Shown here: positions 45,981 to 55,336 of the stretch, in pieces | Layout of the letters: the number at the start of each line of letters is the position of its first letter | Position numbering within the stretch: position 1 is the stretch's first letter | Made by a program: the position numbers and the translations under genes | Notes under the pieces: generated by a model | Database searches by the model: none | What the model was told of the DNA's origin: nothing | The model's input: the letters and a program-made list of their open reading frames with translations, nothing else | NCBI GenBank assembly: GCA_965230045.1 | Contig: OZ245940.1 | Location: forward strand, 1,116,001 to 1,180,000 | DNA: 64,000 bases | Source of the DNA: G963662905 sp965230045 | GTDB lineage: Bacteria > Bacteroidota > Bacteroidia > Bacteroidales > WRLA01 | Direction of reading: 5' to 3'

Positions 45981-48815
45981 ATGAAAAAAGTTTTCCTGTT
46001 TGTCCTGGCATTGATAATCACGGGATTATCTGCTCAGGCGCAACAAAAACAGCTTCCAATGGATCCTGATGTAACTGTAGGCAAACTCGACAATGGTTTG
46101 ACTTATTACATCCGAAAAAATGCCCAACCTGAAAACAGGGCAGAGTTTTATTTGGTCGTAAACGCCGGGGCGACCCTTGAAAACCCGGATCAGAATGGCC
46201 TGGCGCATTTTTGCGAACATATGGCTTTTAATGGCACAGAGCATTTTGAAAAGCACGACATCATCAATTATCTTCAGTCGATTGGTATGAAATTCGGTCC
46301 GGAAATCAACGCTTTTACATCGCATGATGTAACGGCCTATATGCTTCAGAAGGTTCCGACCGATGTGCCGGAAAATATCGATACCTCATTACTGGTGCTT
46401 TATGATTGGGCCGGAGGCGTATCTTACGAAGAAGAAGAAATTGACAACGAACGTGGCGTAATCCACGAAGAGTGGCGTTCGCGCCGCAGCCCGGAATTCC
46501 GCATGAGCACACGCTACAACAAAGTGCTTTTTAAGGATTCAAAATATGCCACACACGACGTTATTGGTGATATCGACATCATTGATAATTTTGAATACGA
46601 AACCCTGCGTTCTTTCTATAACGACTGGTACCGTCCCGATCTTCAGGCGATTATCGCTGTGGGTGACTTTGATCCTCAACTAATTGAAGAAAAAATCAAG
46701 GAGCAGTTCTCACAACGTCCGGCAGTTGAATCGCCACGTCCACGAACCTATTCTGAAGTTCCCGGCCACGAGGAAACACTGATTGCTGTTGAAACCGACC
46801 CGGAAGCAACCAACACCATGGTACAGGTGTATTACAAACATAATCCGGTTACAGAAAAAGGCATGGATTATTACCGTGAATCGCTCAAGCAACAGCTCTA
46901 CAACAGTATGGTAAATGCCCGTTTGGGTGAATTGCTCCAACAAGAGAGCAATCCTTTTATCTATGGATTTTCTGCCTATACTTCGCTTGTACGCACTAAG
47001 GATGCTTATATTTTATTTGCATTAGCAAAGAGCAATCAGGCGCTTGAGACCCTGGAAACAATGATTACGGAAAACCAAAAAGTAAAGCGCTATGGTTTTA
47101 CTGAAGGTGAATTGGAACGTGCCAAGGCAGATGTTTTGGCTCAGCTTGAAAAGCAGTATAACGACCGCAATAAGCGGAAAAGCGCTGAATATGTTTGGGA
47201 GTATTTTGGAAATTTCCTTGAAAACGAACCTGTTCCCGGTGCTGAATTTGATTATAAATTCACACAAGAGGAGCTTCCGGGCATCAGCCTTGATGAAATG
47301 AACCAGCTGGCTAAAAACTGGATTACGGACGAAAACCGCGTGGTTGTGATTACAGGTCCTGAAAAAGAGGATGTTGCAATTCCTACATCAGAAGAAGTTT
47401 TGGCGACCATTAATAAAGCTGATAATACCGAGGTGGAAGCCTATGTGGATAAGTTTGTAGATCGTCCGCTGGTGGAGGAAGTGCCCCAGGCAGGAACAAT
47501 CGTTTCTTCTTCGGTTGATGAAGAACTGGGAACTACCCGCTGGACTTTTGAAAATGGTGTACAAGTTGTGTTGAAACCCACTGATTTTAAAGATGATGAA
47601 ATTTTAATGTCGGCCTATAGCCTGGGAGGAACATCACTGTATCCAAATGATGAACTGATTTCCGCTCAATTTGCTTCTGATATTGCAGACCAGTCGGGTT
47701 TGGGCGCTTTTGACCGTATTGCCTTGGATAAAGCACTTTCGGGAAAGGTGGTCCGTTTGAACAATAGTATCCGTGCCAACGAAGAAGGAATAAGCGGAAG
47801 CACAACGCCTAAAGATTTGGAAACTATGCTTCAACTTGTTTATCTGAATTTTACAGATCCACGTATTGATGATGCTGCTTTCAAAGCCTTTATGTCGCGC
47901 ATAAAAGCCGTATTGAAAAACCGTTCGTCCAATCCAATGACTACGCTGATGGACAGTGCTCAGGTAATTGGTGCAAACTACCATCCTCGTGTTCGGCCAA
48001 TGACTGCTGAGCTTTTGGAGGAGGCCAATGCAGATGATATGCGCTACATCTTCGAAGAACGCTTTGGCGATCCATCCGGATTTACTTTCTATTTCGTAGG
48101 GAATATTGATCCTGAAAAAGCCAAACCTTTGATTTCAACTTATATTGGCGGATTGCCAAAAGTTAAGCGCAATGAAACTTATAAAGATCACAGCATCCGT
48201 CCGCCCGAAGGAACTATTGAAAAAACATTCAAGCGCCCAATGGAAACACCAAAAGCAACGGTTTACATTGAATTTAACGATGAATTTGATTATGACAATG
48301 CCTATGACCGCATGCTGCTTTCTTCCGTAATTGATGTGCTGGATATTCGCTATACGGAAACAATCCGTGAAGAAGAAGGCGGTACTTATGGTGTGCGTTG
48401 CAGCGTCCGTCAGAGCAAATTCCCTTATGAGCATTATACCGTGACCATTTATTTTGATTGCGATCCGGAAAATGCCGAAAATCTTAAAAACATTGTTTAT
48501 CGTGAGATTGAAAAGCTGAAGAAGGAAGGACCGGTTGCAAAAGACCTGAAAGGTGTTAAAGAGAACCTTCTGAAAACTTATCGCGAGTCGCTGAAAGAAA
48601 ACCGCAGCTGGCTGAAGAAACTTCAGAAGATGGATAAATATGGTACGCCTGCTGAGGAGTATAAGAATTACGAAAAGATGGTAGAAAAGATGAGCGCCAA
48701 GGATATCAAAAAGGCAGCTAAGCGCTTCTTTGGTAAAGACCATATCGAGCTGATTCTGCTACCGGAAAGCACTGAAAACTCGAAGAAAAACCCAATGCTT
48801 GATAAGCAAGGATAG
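45981..48815 (+). CDS. M16 family zinc metallopeptidase (two-module, exported)
   Basis: 944 residues with a signal peptide (about 1-20, ending SAQAQ). The first M16 module carries the inverted zinc motif HxxEH as His76-Phe-Cys-Glu79-His80 in LAHFCEHMAFNG, and a downstream Glu in NERGVIHEEWRSR. The second half (about 500-944) is the catalytically inactive partner module with the usual EGGTYGVRCSVRQSK segment. Pitrilysin/PqqL-like enzymes of this kind degrade peptides in the periplasm. Monocistronic: own -7 box upstream and a convergent terminator downstream. Confidence 0.94.
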   Translation: MKKVFLFVLALIITGLSAQAQQKQLPMDPDVTVGKLDNGLTYYIRKNAQPENRAEFYLVVNAGATLENPDQNGLAHFCEHMAFNGTEHFEKHDIINYLQSIGMKFGPEINAFTSHDVTAYMLQKVPTDVPENIDTSLLVLYDWAGGVSYEEEEIDNERGVIHEEWRSRRSPEFRMSTRYNKVLFKDSKYATHDVIGDIDIIDNFEYETLRSFYNDWYRPDLQAIIAVGDFDPQLIEEKIKEQFSQRPAVESPRPRTYSEVPGHEETLIAVETDPEATNTMVQVYYKHNPVTEKGMDYYRESLKQQLYNSMVNARLGELLQQESNPFIYGFSAYTSLVRTKDAYILFALAKSNQALETLETMITENQKVKRYGFTEGELERAKADVLAQLEKQYNDRNKRKSAEYVWEYFGNFLENEPVPGAEFDYKFTQEELPGISLDEMNQLAKNWITDENRVVVITGPEKEDVAIPTSEEVLATINKADNTEVEAYVDKFVDRPLVEEVPQAGTIVSSSVDEELGTTRWTFENGVQVVLKPTDFKDDEILMSAYSLGGTSLYPNDELISAQFASDIADQSGLGAFDRIALDKALSGKVVRLNNSIRANEEGISGSTTPKDLETMLQLVYLNFTDPRIDDAAFKAFMSRIKAVLKNRSSNPMTTLMDSAQVIGANYHPRVRPMTAELLEEANADDMRYIFEERFGDPSGFTFYFVGNIDPEKAKPLISTYIGGLPKVKRNETYKDHSIRPPEGTIEKTFKRPMETPKATVYIEFNDEFDYDNAYDRMLLSSVIDVLDIRYTETIREEEGGTYGVRCSVRQSKFPYEHYTVTIYFDCDPENAENLKNIVYREIEKLKKEGPVAKDLKGVKENLLKTYRESLKENRSWLKKLQKMDKYGTPAEEYKNYEKMVEKMSAKDIKKAAKRFFGKDHIELILLPESTENSKKNPMLDKQG

Positions 48816-48842
48816 ATTAGGTTTTATCGATTTTATAATAAA

Positions 48843-48885
48843 ACACCTGACAGTTTTAAAAACCGGTCAGGTGTTTTTATTTTTT
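48843..48885. terminator. Convergent terminator of the M16 and ABC-F genes
   Basis: Stem ACACCTGAC/GTCAGGTGT followed by TTTTATTTTTT; it serves the M16 gene and abuts the stop of the minus-strand ABC-F gene. Confidence 0.85.
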
Positions 48886-50827
48886 AAATCATCTCCTCAA
48901 TTTCCTCCAGCTTCTCGTGCCATTCCTCCCAGCTTTCGGTGATTTCCTCCAGCTTTTTTTTCAGGGCATCGTATTCTTTGTAGAGGCTTCCGTTGTTTAT
49001 TCTTTTCTGGTGTTTTTCCGGTTCGGCCATCATTTGGTCGTATTCCGCAATTTGTTCTTCAAGCGCCATCATTTCTTCTTCGCATTTTTCGATGCGCGAT
49101 TGGATTTTGCGCTTATCGCGATCGAGTTGTTTGCGCTTTTCGTAATTGAGCTTGTTTTCTGAACTTCCTTTTTGCTGGCTTTCTGCTTTTTTCTTTTTTT
49201 CTTCTAAGTCTTTAAGGTGTTGCAAACGCCTGCTTTCGAGGAAATAAGCGATATCGCCTTTATATTCCTTTATTTTTTTGTTGCGAAATTCAAATACGCG
49301 GTCGCTCAGTCCTTGCAGGAAATCGCGGTCGTGGGAAACCAGAATCAGGCTGCCATCATATTGCAAAAGAGCAGATTTGAGGATGTCTTTGGAGCGCATA
49401 TCGAGGTGGTTGGTGGGCTCATCAAGAATAAGCAGGTTTACCGGAACGAGCAGTAAGCGGGCTAATGCCAGGCGAGCTTTTTCACCACCGGAAAGCACTT
49501 TTACTTTTTTGTCGAGATCATCGCCTGAGAACAGGAAAGAACCGAGCAAACCTTTGACCCGTGCGCGCATATCGCCCACCGCTTCATCGTCAATAGTCTG
49601 GAAAACGGTTTTTTCCATGTCCAGCATATTTTCCTGGTTTTGTGCATAATAACCGATTTTCACCTGATGACCGGTTTTTAACATTCCGGAATAATCCAGT
49701 TCGCCCAATACCATGCGCGAAAGTGTTGTTTTTCCTTCGCCGTTCCTGCCCACAAAAGCGATTTTCTCACCACGGGTCATGATAAATTCCAGATCGCGCA
49801 GCACTTCCTTTTCGCCATAGCTTTTGGATAAACCCTCGGCTTCCAGCACGATATTTCCGCTGTGCGGGGCAGGCGGGAAGCGGAAACTGATGTGGGCATT
49901 GTCGAACTGGTCAATCTCGACTTTGTCCATTTTTTCGAGCATCTTCACACGCGACTGAACCTGTTTGGCTTTGGTGTTTTTATAACGGAATCGCTCAATA
50001 AACCTTTCAATATCAGCTATTTGCTTTTGCTGGTTGTTGTAAGTGTTCATTTGGGATTCGCGCCGTTCTTCGCGCATCTGCACATATTCGGAATAGCTGG
50101 CTTTATAATCGTGGATTTGCCCCAGGCTGATGTCCAGGGTACGTGTTGTTACCGCATCCAAAAAAGCCCGGTCGTGCGAAACAAGCACAACGGCGCCAAA
50201 ATAATTGACCAGAAAATCTTCCAGCCATTGAATCGATTCGATATCAAGGTGGTTGGTAGGCTCATCAAGCAGCAATACGTTGGGGCGCTGCAACAGGAGT
50301 TTTGCCAGTTCCACGCGCATCTGCCAGCCGCCGCTGAATGTGCGCACCGGTTGCAGGAAATCCTTGCGTTCAAAACCCAGCCCCATCAGGATTTTTTCCA
50401 AATCGCCTTCGGCAGAATTTCCTCCGAGGAGATTGAATTTTTCTTCTGTTTCGTTGAGTTTCTGTATCAGGCCAAGATATTCTTCTGACTCATAGTCTGT
50501 CCGTTCGGCAAGCTGAGTACCTATTTTATCACGGATTTCTGCCAAACGGTTTATTTCGGCAAAAGCCTGGCGTGCCTCATCAATAACACTGAGGTTGCTG
50601 TTACTGATTTTGTCCTGCGGCAAGTAGCCGAATGTGCTTCCATTCGGACTGGCAATTTCACCTTTTTCTGCTTCCATCAGGCCGCAGATAATTTTCAGGA
50701 GCGTGGATTTGCCTGCCCCGTTTTTCCCAACAAGGCCAATTCGGTCTTTATCGTTGACCAGGAAAGAAACATTTTTAAAAATATAAGTGCCGGAAAAGTG
50801 GATCGAAATATTTTGAACAGAAACCAT
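48884..50827 (-). CDS. ABC-F family ATPase
   Basis: 647 residues from the ATG at 50827 (MVSVQNISIHFSG); an ATG two codons upstream is possible. Two ABC domains: Walker A GKNGAGKST with signature FSGGWQMR and Walker B VLLLDEPTNHLD, then GRNGEGKTT with LSGGEKARLALARLLL and LLILDEPTNHLD. No transmembrane segments. Between them is the P-site-tRNA-interaction linker with a charged helical hairpin, and at the C-terminus a long coiled-coil (about 530-647, Lys/Glu-rich), as in Uup/YdiF-type members. ABC-F proteins act on ribosomes, some giving antibiotic protection; which subfamily this is cannot be fixed by eye. Confidence 0.93.
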   Translation of the reverse strand: MVSVQNISIHFSGTYIFKNVSFLVNDKDRIGLVGKNGAGKSTLLKIICGLMEAEKGEIASPNGSTFGYLPQDKISNSNLSVIDEARQAFAEINRLAEIRDKIGTQLAERTDYESEEYLGLIQKLNETEEKFNLLGGNSAEGDLEKILMGLGFERKDFLQPVRTFSGGWQMRVELAKLLLQRPNVLLLDEPTNHLDIESIQWLEDFLVNYFGAVVLVSHDRAFLDAVTTRTLDISLGQIHDYKASYSEYVQMREERRESQMNTYNNQQKQIADIERFIERFRYKNTKAKQVQSRVKMLEKMDKVEIDQFDNAHISFRFPPAPHSGNIVLEAEGLSKSYGEKEVLRDLEFIMTRGEKIAFVGRNGEGKTTLSRMVLGELDYSGMLKTGHQVKIGYYAQNQENMLDMEKTVFQTIDDEAVGDMRARVKGLLGSFLFSGDDLDKKVKVLSGGEKARLALARLLLVPVNLLILDEPTNHLDMRSKDILKSALLQYDGSLILVSHDRDFLQGLSDRVFEFRNKKIKEYKGDIAYFLESRRLQHLKDLEEKKKKAESQQKGSSENKLNYEKRKQLDRDKRKIQSRIEKCEEEMMALEEQIAEYDQMMAEPEKHQKRINNGSLYKEYDALKKKLEEITESWEEWHEKLEEIEEMI

Positions 50828-50844
50828 AATCATGCTTTAAAGCG

Positions 50845-50852
50845 CAAAAATA
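50845..50852 (-). promoter_or_regulatory. -7 box for the ABC-F gene
   Basis: TATTTTTG on the minus strand, 17 nt upstream of the start codon at 50827. Confidence 0.5.
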
Positions 50853-50944
50853 CAGCATTTAACCGCATTAAAGCACAGATTGATGTGGGATTTTAAAGGG
50901 AATGACGCTGAGATCGGACATTATGGGCCAGCACTATTTATTGT

Positions 50945-51082
50945 CTGTCCATAAAGTCGGGAGTTTGCTCTATAAAGTTCAAATTCAAGGCGTGTGAAAA
51001 ATCCAAACCGGATAATACTCAAGTATTTGAGGATTTGGATTTTGAGCAACAACGCAGAAGTTGGACTTTATAGACGAACTCT
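50945..51082. mobile_element. Element B, copy 3, inserted at the pth stop codon
   Basis: 138-bp copy starting CTGTCCATAAAGTCGGGAG and ending TTTATAGACGAACTCT, flanked by a perfect 9-bp direct repeat ATTTATTGT (50936-50944 and 51083-51091), which marks a real insertion. Next to it (50908-50935) is a remnant reading CGCTGAGATCGGACATTATGG, also present at 23779. Confidence 0.85.
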
Positions 51083-51644
51083 ATTTATTGTTGTATGAGT
51101 TCATGGTGCGGCTGATCCCCGCCATTACAAAACTTTTGATAATATCGAGGGCTACGGGTATTCTTTTTGTGAGCATTTCATTTTCTTCGGTAGTCCATTC
51201 GCCCAAAACATAATCGACCTGGCGGCCTTTTGAGAAATTATCGCCGATACCAAAACGCAGGCGGGGAAAGTTTTTATGGCCAAATATTTCGATAATGTGG
51301 TTCATGCCATTGTGCGAACCACCGCTGCCTTTTGCCCTTAGGCGCAATACACCCGATTCGAGGTCGAGTTCATCAACAATAACAAGTGAATTTTCAATGG
51401 GGATATTTTCTTTATCGAGCCAGTAGCGGTAGGCTTTTCCGCTGAGGTTCATATAAGTTGATGGCTTGATGATGACGATCTGCCTGCCTTTAAGTTTTCC
51501 TTTGGCTACGCTGGCCAGCCGATCCGTTGAAAACTCTGCTTTGATTTCCTCAGCCAGTGCATCAGCTACTTTGAAACCAATATTATGGCGCGTATTTTTA
51601 TACTCATAACCAATATTTCCAAGGCCAACAATCAGGTATTTCAT
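51081..51644 (-). CDS. pth: Peptidyl-tRNA hydrolase
   Basis: 187 residues, full length. It frees tRNA from stalled peptidyl-tRNAs. Motifs include LIVGLGNIGYEYKNTRHNIGF (catalytic His in NTRHNIGF), KPSTYMNLSGKA, VDELDLESG, GGSHNGMNHII and RLRFGIG. Third gene of the prs-rplY-pth cluster, 105 bp after rplY with a terminator between. The TAG stop is completed by element B inserted at this point; the target duplication would have given the same stop before insertion, so the protein is unchanged. Confidence 0.97.
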   Translation of the reverse strand: MKYLIVGLGNIGYEYKNTRHNIGFKVADALAEEIKAEFSTDRLASVAKGKLKGRQIVIIKPSTYMNLSGKAYRYWLDKENIPIENSLVIVDELDLESGVLRLRAKGSGGSHNGMNHIIEIFGHKNFPRLRFGIGDNFSKGRQVDYVLGEWTTEENEMLTKRIPVALDIIKSFVMAGISRTMNSYNNK

Positions 51645-51685
51645 GACAGACAGTTATTACGGTTTAGTGGTAATTTATTGATAAA

Positions 51686-51730
51686 GAAAAAGCTGCTTTG
51701 CCGGCCTTTTTCAAGGATAACAAAGCAGCT
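51686..51730 (-). terminator. Terminator between rplY and pth
   Basis: On the minus strand AGCTGCTTTG ... CAAAGCAGCT with a 20-nt loop, followed by a short T run, 20 bp past the rplY stop. Probably attenuates read-through into pth. Confidence 0.8.
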
Positions 51731-51749
51731 GTTGTTATGGATTTGAAGT

Positions 51750-52358
51750 TTATTCTTCTGAAGATTCTTCTTCTGTACCTTCTTCGCCTTCGCCTTCTTC
51801 TTCGTCGGCAGCAGCACCACGGGCAGATTTAACTCCAAGAACGAGAGCACTTGCAGGATCCAAAATGTCCAGTTTGTCAATTTGGATATCACGAACACGG
51901 AATGCCTGACCGATTTCAAGCTCAGTGATGTCGAGGGTAATGTATTCAGGAAGGTCTTGCATAAAACCCTGAACGGTAATTTTACGCATCCTCTGGCGGA
52001 GTTTACCACCTTTAACAACACCTTTTGACGTTCCGGTATATTTTACAGGAAGCGCAATTTTTACTTTTTTGTCGTCAAAACATTCGATGAAATCAACATG
52101 CAGTGCATTATCCGTAATTGGATGATACTGGATGTCGCTCAAAATAGCTTTGTGCATTGTTCCATCGATAGTGATTTCGAACAAATGCACTTCAGGAGTA
52201 AACAGTACTTTATCAAGTTCCTTTGCAGAAACAGTAAAATGTACTTGTTTTTCACCTCCATAAAGCACGCAAGGCACTAAACCTTCGCGGCGGTTTTTTT
52301 TGGCTTCTTTCTTCCCTACGTTCTCGCGAAGAGAACCGCTCATAGAAAAAATTTTCAT
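51750..52358 (-). CDS. rplY: 50S ribosomal protein L25/general stress protein Ctc
   Basis: 202 residues, the longer Ctc form. The N-terminal L25 domain (MSGSLRENVGKKEAKKNRREG, VPCVLYGG) binds 5S rRNA; the TL5/Ctc beta-domain follows (about 95-180, with PVKYTGTSKGVVKGG and LPEYITLDITELEIGQAFRVRD). The tail is strongly acidic (EEEGEGEEGTEEESSEE). It lies 18 bp after prs on the same strand, a common gene order with prs and pth. Confidence 0.97.
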   Translation of the reverse strand: MKIFSMSGSLRENVGKKEAKKNRREGLVPCVLYGGEKQVHFTVSAKELDKVLFTPEVHLFEITIDGTMHKAILSDIQYHPITDNALHVDFIECFDDKKVKIALPVKYTGTSKGVVKGGKLRQRMRKITVQGFMQDLPEYITLDITELEIGQAFRVRDIQIDKLDILDPASALVLGVKSARGAAADEEEGEGEEGTEEESSEE

Positions 52359-52376
52359 AATTAAATAATTTAAGAA

Positions 52377-53330
52377 TTAAACTTGTGTATTAAACTCAAA
52401 ATGAGAGCTTATCGATTTGTATTTGTGTACACGGCTAATAACATCGCTAAAGATGTCGCATGTGGAAAGCACATGGATTTTATCCGTTTTCTTTTTTTCA
52501 TCCAAAGGCATCGTATCAGCTACAAGTGCTTCTACGAGTGCAGAATTTTCGATGCGTTCGTATGCCTTACCGGAAAATACCGGATGGGTGCAGATGCAGC
52601 GTACCGAATTGGCGCCGTTTTCTTTCATGATGTCGGCAGCCTTGGTAATAGTGCCGGCAGTATCGATGATGTCGTCAATCAGAACTACATCTTTGCCTGT
52701 AACATCCCCGATAATTGTCATGGTGTCCACCTGATTGGCTTTACTTCGTTGTTTGTAGCAAAGTACGAGTTCGGAATTCAGGAATTTTGCATAGGCAGCA
52801 GCCCTTTTTGTTCCGCCCGTATCCGGGGATGCTATAACTAAGTCGGGTATATCGAGCTGTTTCAGGTAGGGGATAAAAATAGAACTGGCATAAAGATGGT
52901 CAACAGGCACATTAAAAAAGCCCTGAATCTGATCGGAATGGAGATCCATTGTAATAACACGCGAAACACCTGCGGCAGTTAACAGGTCTGCAACGAGCTT
53001 GGAGCCAATAGATACGCGTGGTTTGTCTTTTCTGTCCTGACGTGCAAAGCCAAAATAAGGGATAATAGCCACAATACGTTTAGCGGAGGCTCTTTTTGCC
53101 GCATCAATCATGAGCAAAAGCTCCATGAGGTTGTCTGCAGGAGCAAAAGTGGACTGGATAATGAAGACGTCATTACCGCGCAGTGTTTGCTCAAAAGAAG
53201 GTTGAAATTCGCCATCGCTGAAAGTTGTGGTATTCACTTCGCCCAGCTCCTGGCCGTATGAGGCGGCAATTTTTTCTGCCAGATAGCGGGTTGCCCTGCC
53301 CGAAAATATCTGTACTTTAGGTTTCGCCAT
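52377..53330 (-). CDS. prs: Ribose-phosphate pyrophosphokinase
   Basis: 317 residues, typical. It makes PRPP from ribose 5-phosphate and ATP for nucleotide, histidine and tryptophan synthesis. Motifs: FSDGEFQPSF (ATP/R5P region), PYFGFARQDRKDKPR flexible loop, the DLHSDQIQGFF signature, and the PRPP-binding loop DVVLIDDIIDTAGT. First gene of prs-rplY-pth with its own -7 box. Confidence 0.98.
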   Translation of the reverse strand: MAKPKVQIFSGRATRYLAEKIAASYGQELGEVNTTTFSDGEFQPSFEQTLRGNDVFIIQSTFAPADNLMELLLMIDAAKRASAKRIVAIIPYFGFARQDRKDKPRVSIGSKLVADLLTAAGVSRVITMDLHSDQIQGFFNVPVDHLYASSIFIPYLKQLDIPDLVIASPDTGGTKRAAAYAKFLNSELVLCYKQRSKANQVDTMTIIGDVTGKDVVLIDDIIDTAGTITKAADIMKENGANSVRCICTHPVFSGKAYERIENSALVEALVADTMPLDEKKKTDKIHVLSTCDIFSDVISRVHKYKSISSHFEFNTQV

Positions 53331-53364
53331 GATACTTAGATAGTTTGGATCGTTTTCAGGGCTG

Positions 53365-53372
53365 CAAAATTA
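53365..53372 (-). promoter_or_regulatory. -7 box for prs
   Basis: TAATTTTG on the minus strand, 34 nt upstream of the prs start. Confidence 0.5.
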
Positions 53373-53411
53373 CACTTAATCCTTAAATCCGCAAACAGTT
53401 ATTAACAAAAA

Positions 53412-53455
53412 CCGTTAAAACATTGTGTAAAAGTATTTTACGCAATGTTTAACGG
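53412..53455. repeat. 44-bp palindrome upstream of the IS1380-type transposase
   Basis: Near-perfect inverted repeat: CCGTTAAAACATTG...CAATGTTTAACGG with GTAAAA/TTTTAC inside and a 3-nt loop. It ends 22 bp before the transposase ORF. It could be an IS subterminal hairpin shielding the transposase from read-through, or an operator between the divergent prs and transposase promoters. Confidence 0.8.
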
Positions 53456-53477
53456 CTGAAAAATTTCATCTATTTTA

Positions 53478-54797
53478 ATGGTTCCAATTCAACAAAATAG
53501 AATGAAAAACTTTTCAGGCATGAAAATACAAAAAACTTTATCAAACGTAAGTCCTTTTGCAGGCATTTCTTTTGTCAACCAAAGCTTTAATAAATGCGGC
53601 CTGTCGCAACTCATTGATAATGAGCTTGGCCAGAGGGTAAAGGCTGTCGGGTATTCTTATAGCCAAATAATCAGGAACCTGGCGAATGTATTTTTTAGTG
53701 GCGGCAGCTGCGCCGAGGATATCCATACCCATTTGGGCAAACACCTAAAATCCATGCCCGGCAATAATGTTCCCAGCGCCGACACAGTTTTACGCGGCAT
53801 CAAAGAACTGGCAACCCAAAATACAAGCTATACTTCCAAGCAGGGCAAAGACTATGAGTTTAACATCAACAATAGACTCAACAGCTTAAACCTTAAGTCT
53901 TTACTTTTGACCAACCAGTTGCAAAAAGGCGCCTGCTATGATTTTGATTATGACAACCAAGTGATTGCCACCGAAAAATACGATGCAAAAAAAACCTATA
54001 AGCATACAAAGGGCTACTTTCCGGGAGTCGCCTCCATTGGGGACAAAATTGTTTATATCGAAAACCGGGCAGGCAATGCCAACGTAAAATTTGAACAGGC
54101 CGCAACGCTTGGCCGTGCATATAAATTACTGGATGAGAACGATATAAAGATCCACCGCTCCCGGATGGATGCAGGGAGTTACTCAAAAGATATTATAGAA
54201 GTTGTTGCTGCCAACAGTGAACTGTTTTATATCAGGGCCAATAAGTCCGCTGAGCTTTTGCGGCAAATATCTGAAATTGAAACCTGGCAAACCGTAGAAA
54301 TCAATTACAAACTATATGAGGTGGCATCAATGCCATTCGCTCAATTTCTTGAACAAAAAAACTACCGCCTGGTCATTATGCGGGAAAAAAGCAAAAACAG
54401 CCAGATAGACCTGTTCACCGGGGACAACTTCATTTACCGCTCAATTTTAACCAATGACTGGAAGGCTGGCGAAAAAGAGGTGATACAATTCTACAACCAA
54501 CGGGGGAGCAGCGAAAAACTCTTTGATGTGATGAACAATGATTTTGGCTGGAAGCGCCTTCCATGTTCGTTCATGAACGAAAACACCGCCTTTTTGATCA
54601 TCATGGCCATGATAAAGAACTTTTACAACTACTTTGTCGGGCTGGTGTCAAAAGTATTTGGTGGCATCAAGCCAACAACCCGGCTTAAAGGGTTTATTTT
54701 CAGGTTTATATCTGTTTCCGGAAAATGGATATACTCCGGGCGGCAATGGTTTTTGAAATTATATACCGACAGGCCTTATGAGCAACTGTTGGTCTAA
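53478..54797 (+). CDS. IS1380-type transposase
   Basis: Up to 439 residues. DDE transposase of the IS1380 kind as found in Bacteroidota: SADTVLRGIKEL, FDYDNQVIATEKYDAKKTYKHTKGYFPG (first Asp), RMDAGSYSKDI (second Asp) and FYNQRGSSEKLFDVMNNDFGWKRLPC (Glu-containing C-terminal signature). Starts at 53478, 53502 or 53520 are all possible; the last gives a family-like MKIQKTLSNVSPFAG. I could not find convincing terminal inverted repeats, so element ends are not called. No frameshift or stop is visible, so it may be active. Confidence 0.88.
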   Translation: MVPIQQNRMKNFSGMKIQKTLSNVSPFAGISFVNQSFNKCGLSQLIDNELGQRVKAVGYSYSQIIRNLANVFFSGGSCAEDIHTHLGKHLKSMPGNNVPSADTVLRGIKELATQNTSYTSKQGKDYEFNINNRLNSLNLKSLLLTNQLQKGACYDFDYDNQVIATEKYDAKKTYKHTKGYFPGVASIGDKIVYIENRAGNANVKFEQAATLGRAYKLLDENDIKIHRSRMDAGSYSKDIIEVVAANSELFYIRANKSAELLRQISEIETWQTVEINYKLYEVASMPFAQFLEQKNYRLVIMREKSKNSQIDLFTGDNFIYRSILTNDWKAGEKEVIQFYNQRGSSEKLFDVMNNDFGWKRLPCSFMNENTAFLIIMAMIKNFYNYFVGLVSKVFGGIKPTTRLKGFIFRFISVSGKWIYSGRQWFLKLYTDRPYEQLLV

Positions 54798-55142
54798 ATA
54801 CCCCTGGCTTTCACGGCTTTTTTCCAGAGCTGCCGGGAGTGGTATGCCTGAAAATTTAGAGTAAAAATTTAGTAATCTATTAATTATGTGCGTCTTACGG
54901 AACGCAATGTGTTTTTGGCATTGATTGGGATTTTTACGGCATCAAAAAAAAAGCAAGCCACATTCAAAAGGCTATAAACAATTGCCCCTGTTGCAGTAAA
55001 ATGTATGCCCAATGGAATAAAAAGTATCAATTTATTGCCCTTACTTGAGAAATTTCTGCGCCAAAAACATTTTTTAGCTCAATAAATTATTTCTTGCGGA
55101 TTTAAGGTTAATTTTATTTCAGTCAAATTATTCCTCAGCTTA
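54798..55142. other. Gap between IS1380-type transposase and tRNA-Leu
   Basis: No complete gene. A start-less open stretch near 54900-55047 reads GIDWDFYGIKKK...NNCPCCSKMYAQWNK, with a CPCC cysteine cluster; it may be a fragment of an older gene or chance. Confidence 0.4.
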
Positions 55143-55172
55143 TTTGTTAATTCAAATAAATTCTTATCTTTG
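55143..55172 (+). promoter_or_regulatory. Promoter of tRNA-Leu
   Basis: TTTG at 55143-55146 and TATCTTTG at 55165-55172 are 18 bp apart, a good match to the Bacteroidota -33/-7 promoter, 30 nt before the tRNA. Confidence 0.75.
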
Positions 55173-55202
55173 CACACCTCAAAAAACGCACATAATGTTA
55201 TT

Positions 55203-55286
55203 GCCCGGATGGCGGAATTGGTAGACGCGTTGGTCTCAAAAACCAATGAGGTAACACTCGTGCCGGTTCGACCCCGGCTCCGGGTA
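55203..55286 (+). tRNA. tRNA-Leu (anticodon CAA)
   Basis: 84 nt. Acceptor stem GCCCGGA/TCCGGGT plus discriminator A; D-arm GGCGGAATTGGTAGACGC; anticodon stem TTGGT/ACCAA with loop CTCAAAA giving CAA (reads UUG); long variable arm TGAGGTAACACTCG-type as in class II tRNAs; T-arm with GGTTCGACCCC. CCA is not encoded. Confidence 0.97.
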
Positions 55287-55336
55287 CGTGAATTTAATCC
55301 CGATCAGTTGATCTTCAATTGGTTGGGATTTTTTGT

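Noticed and set aside
51641..52021. Open frame on the minus strand across rplY
   Set aside because: It is an alternative frame of rplY with low-complexity sequence and no family features.
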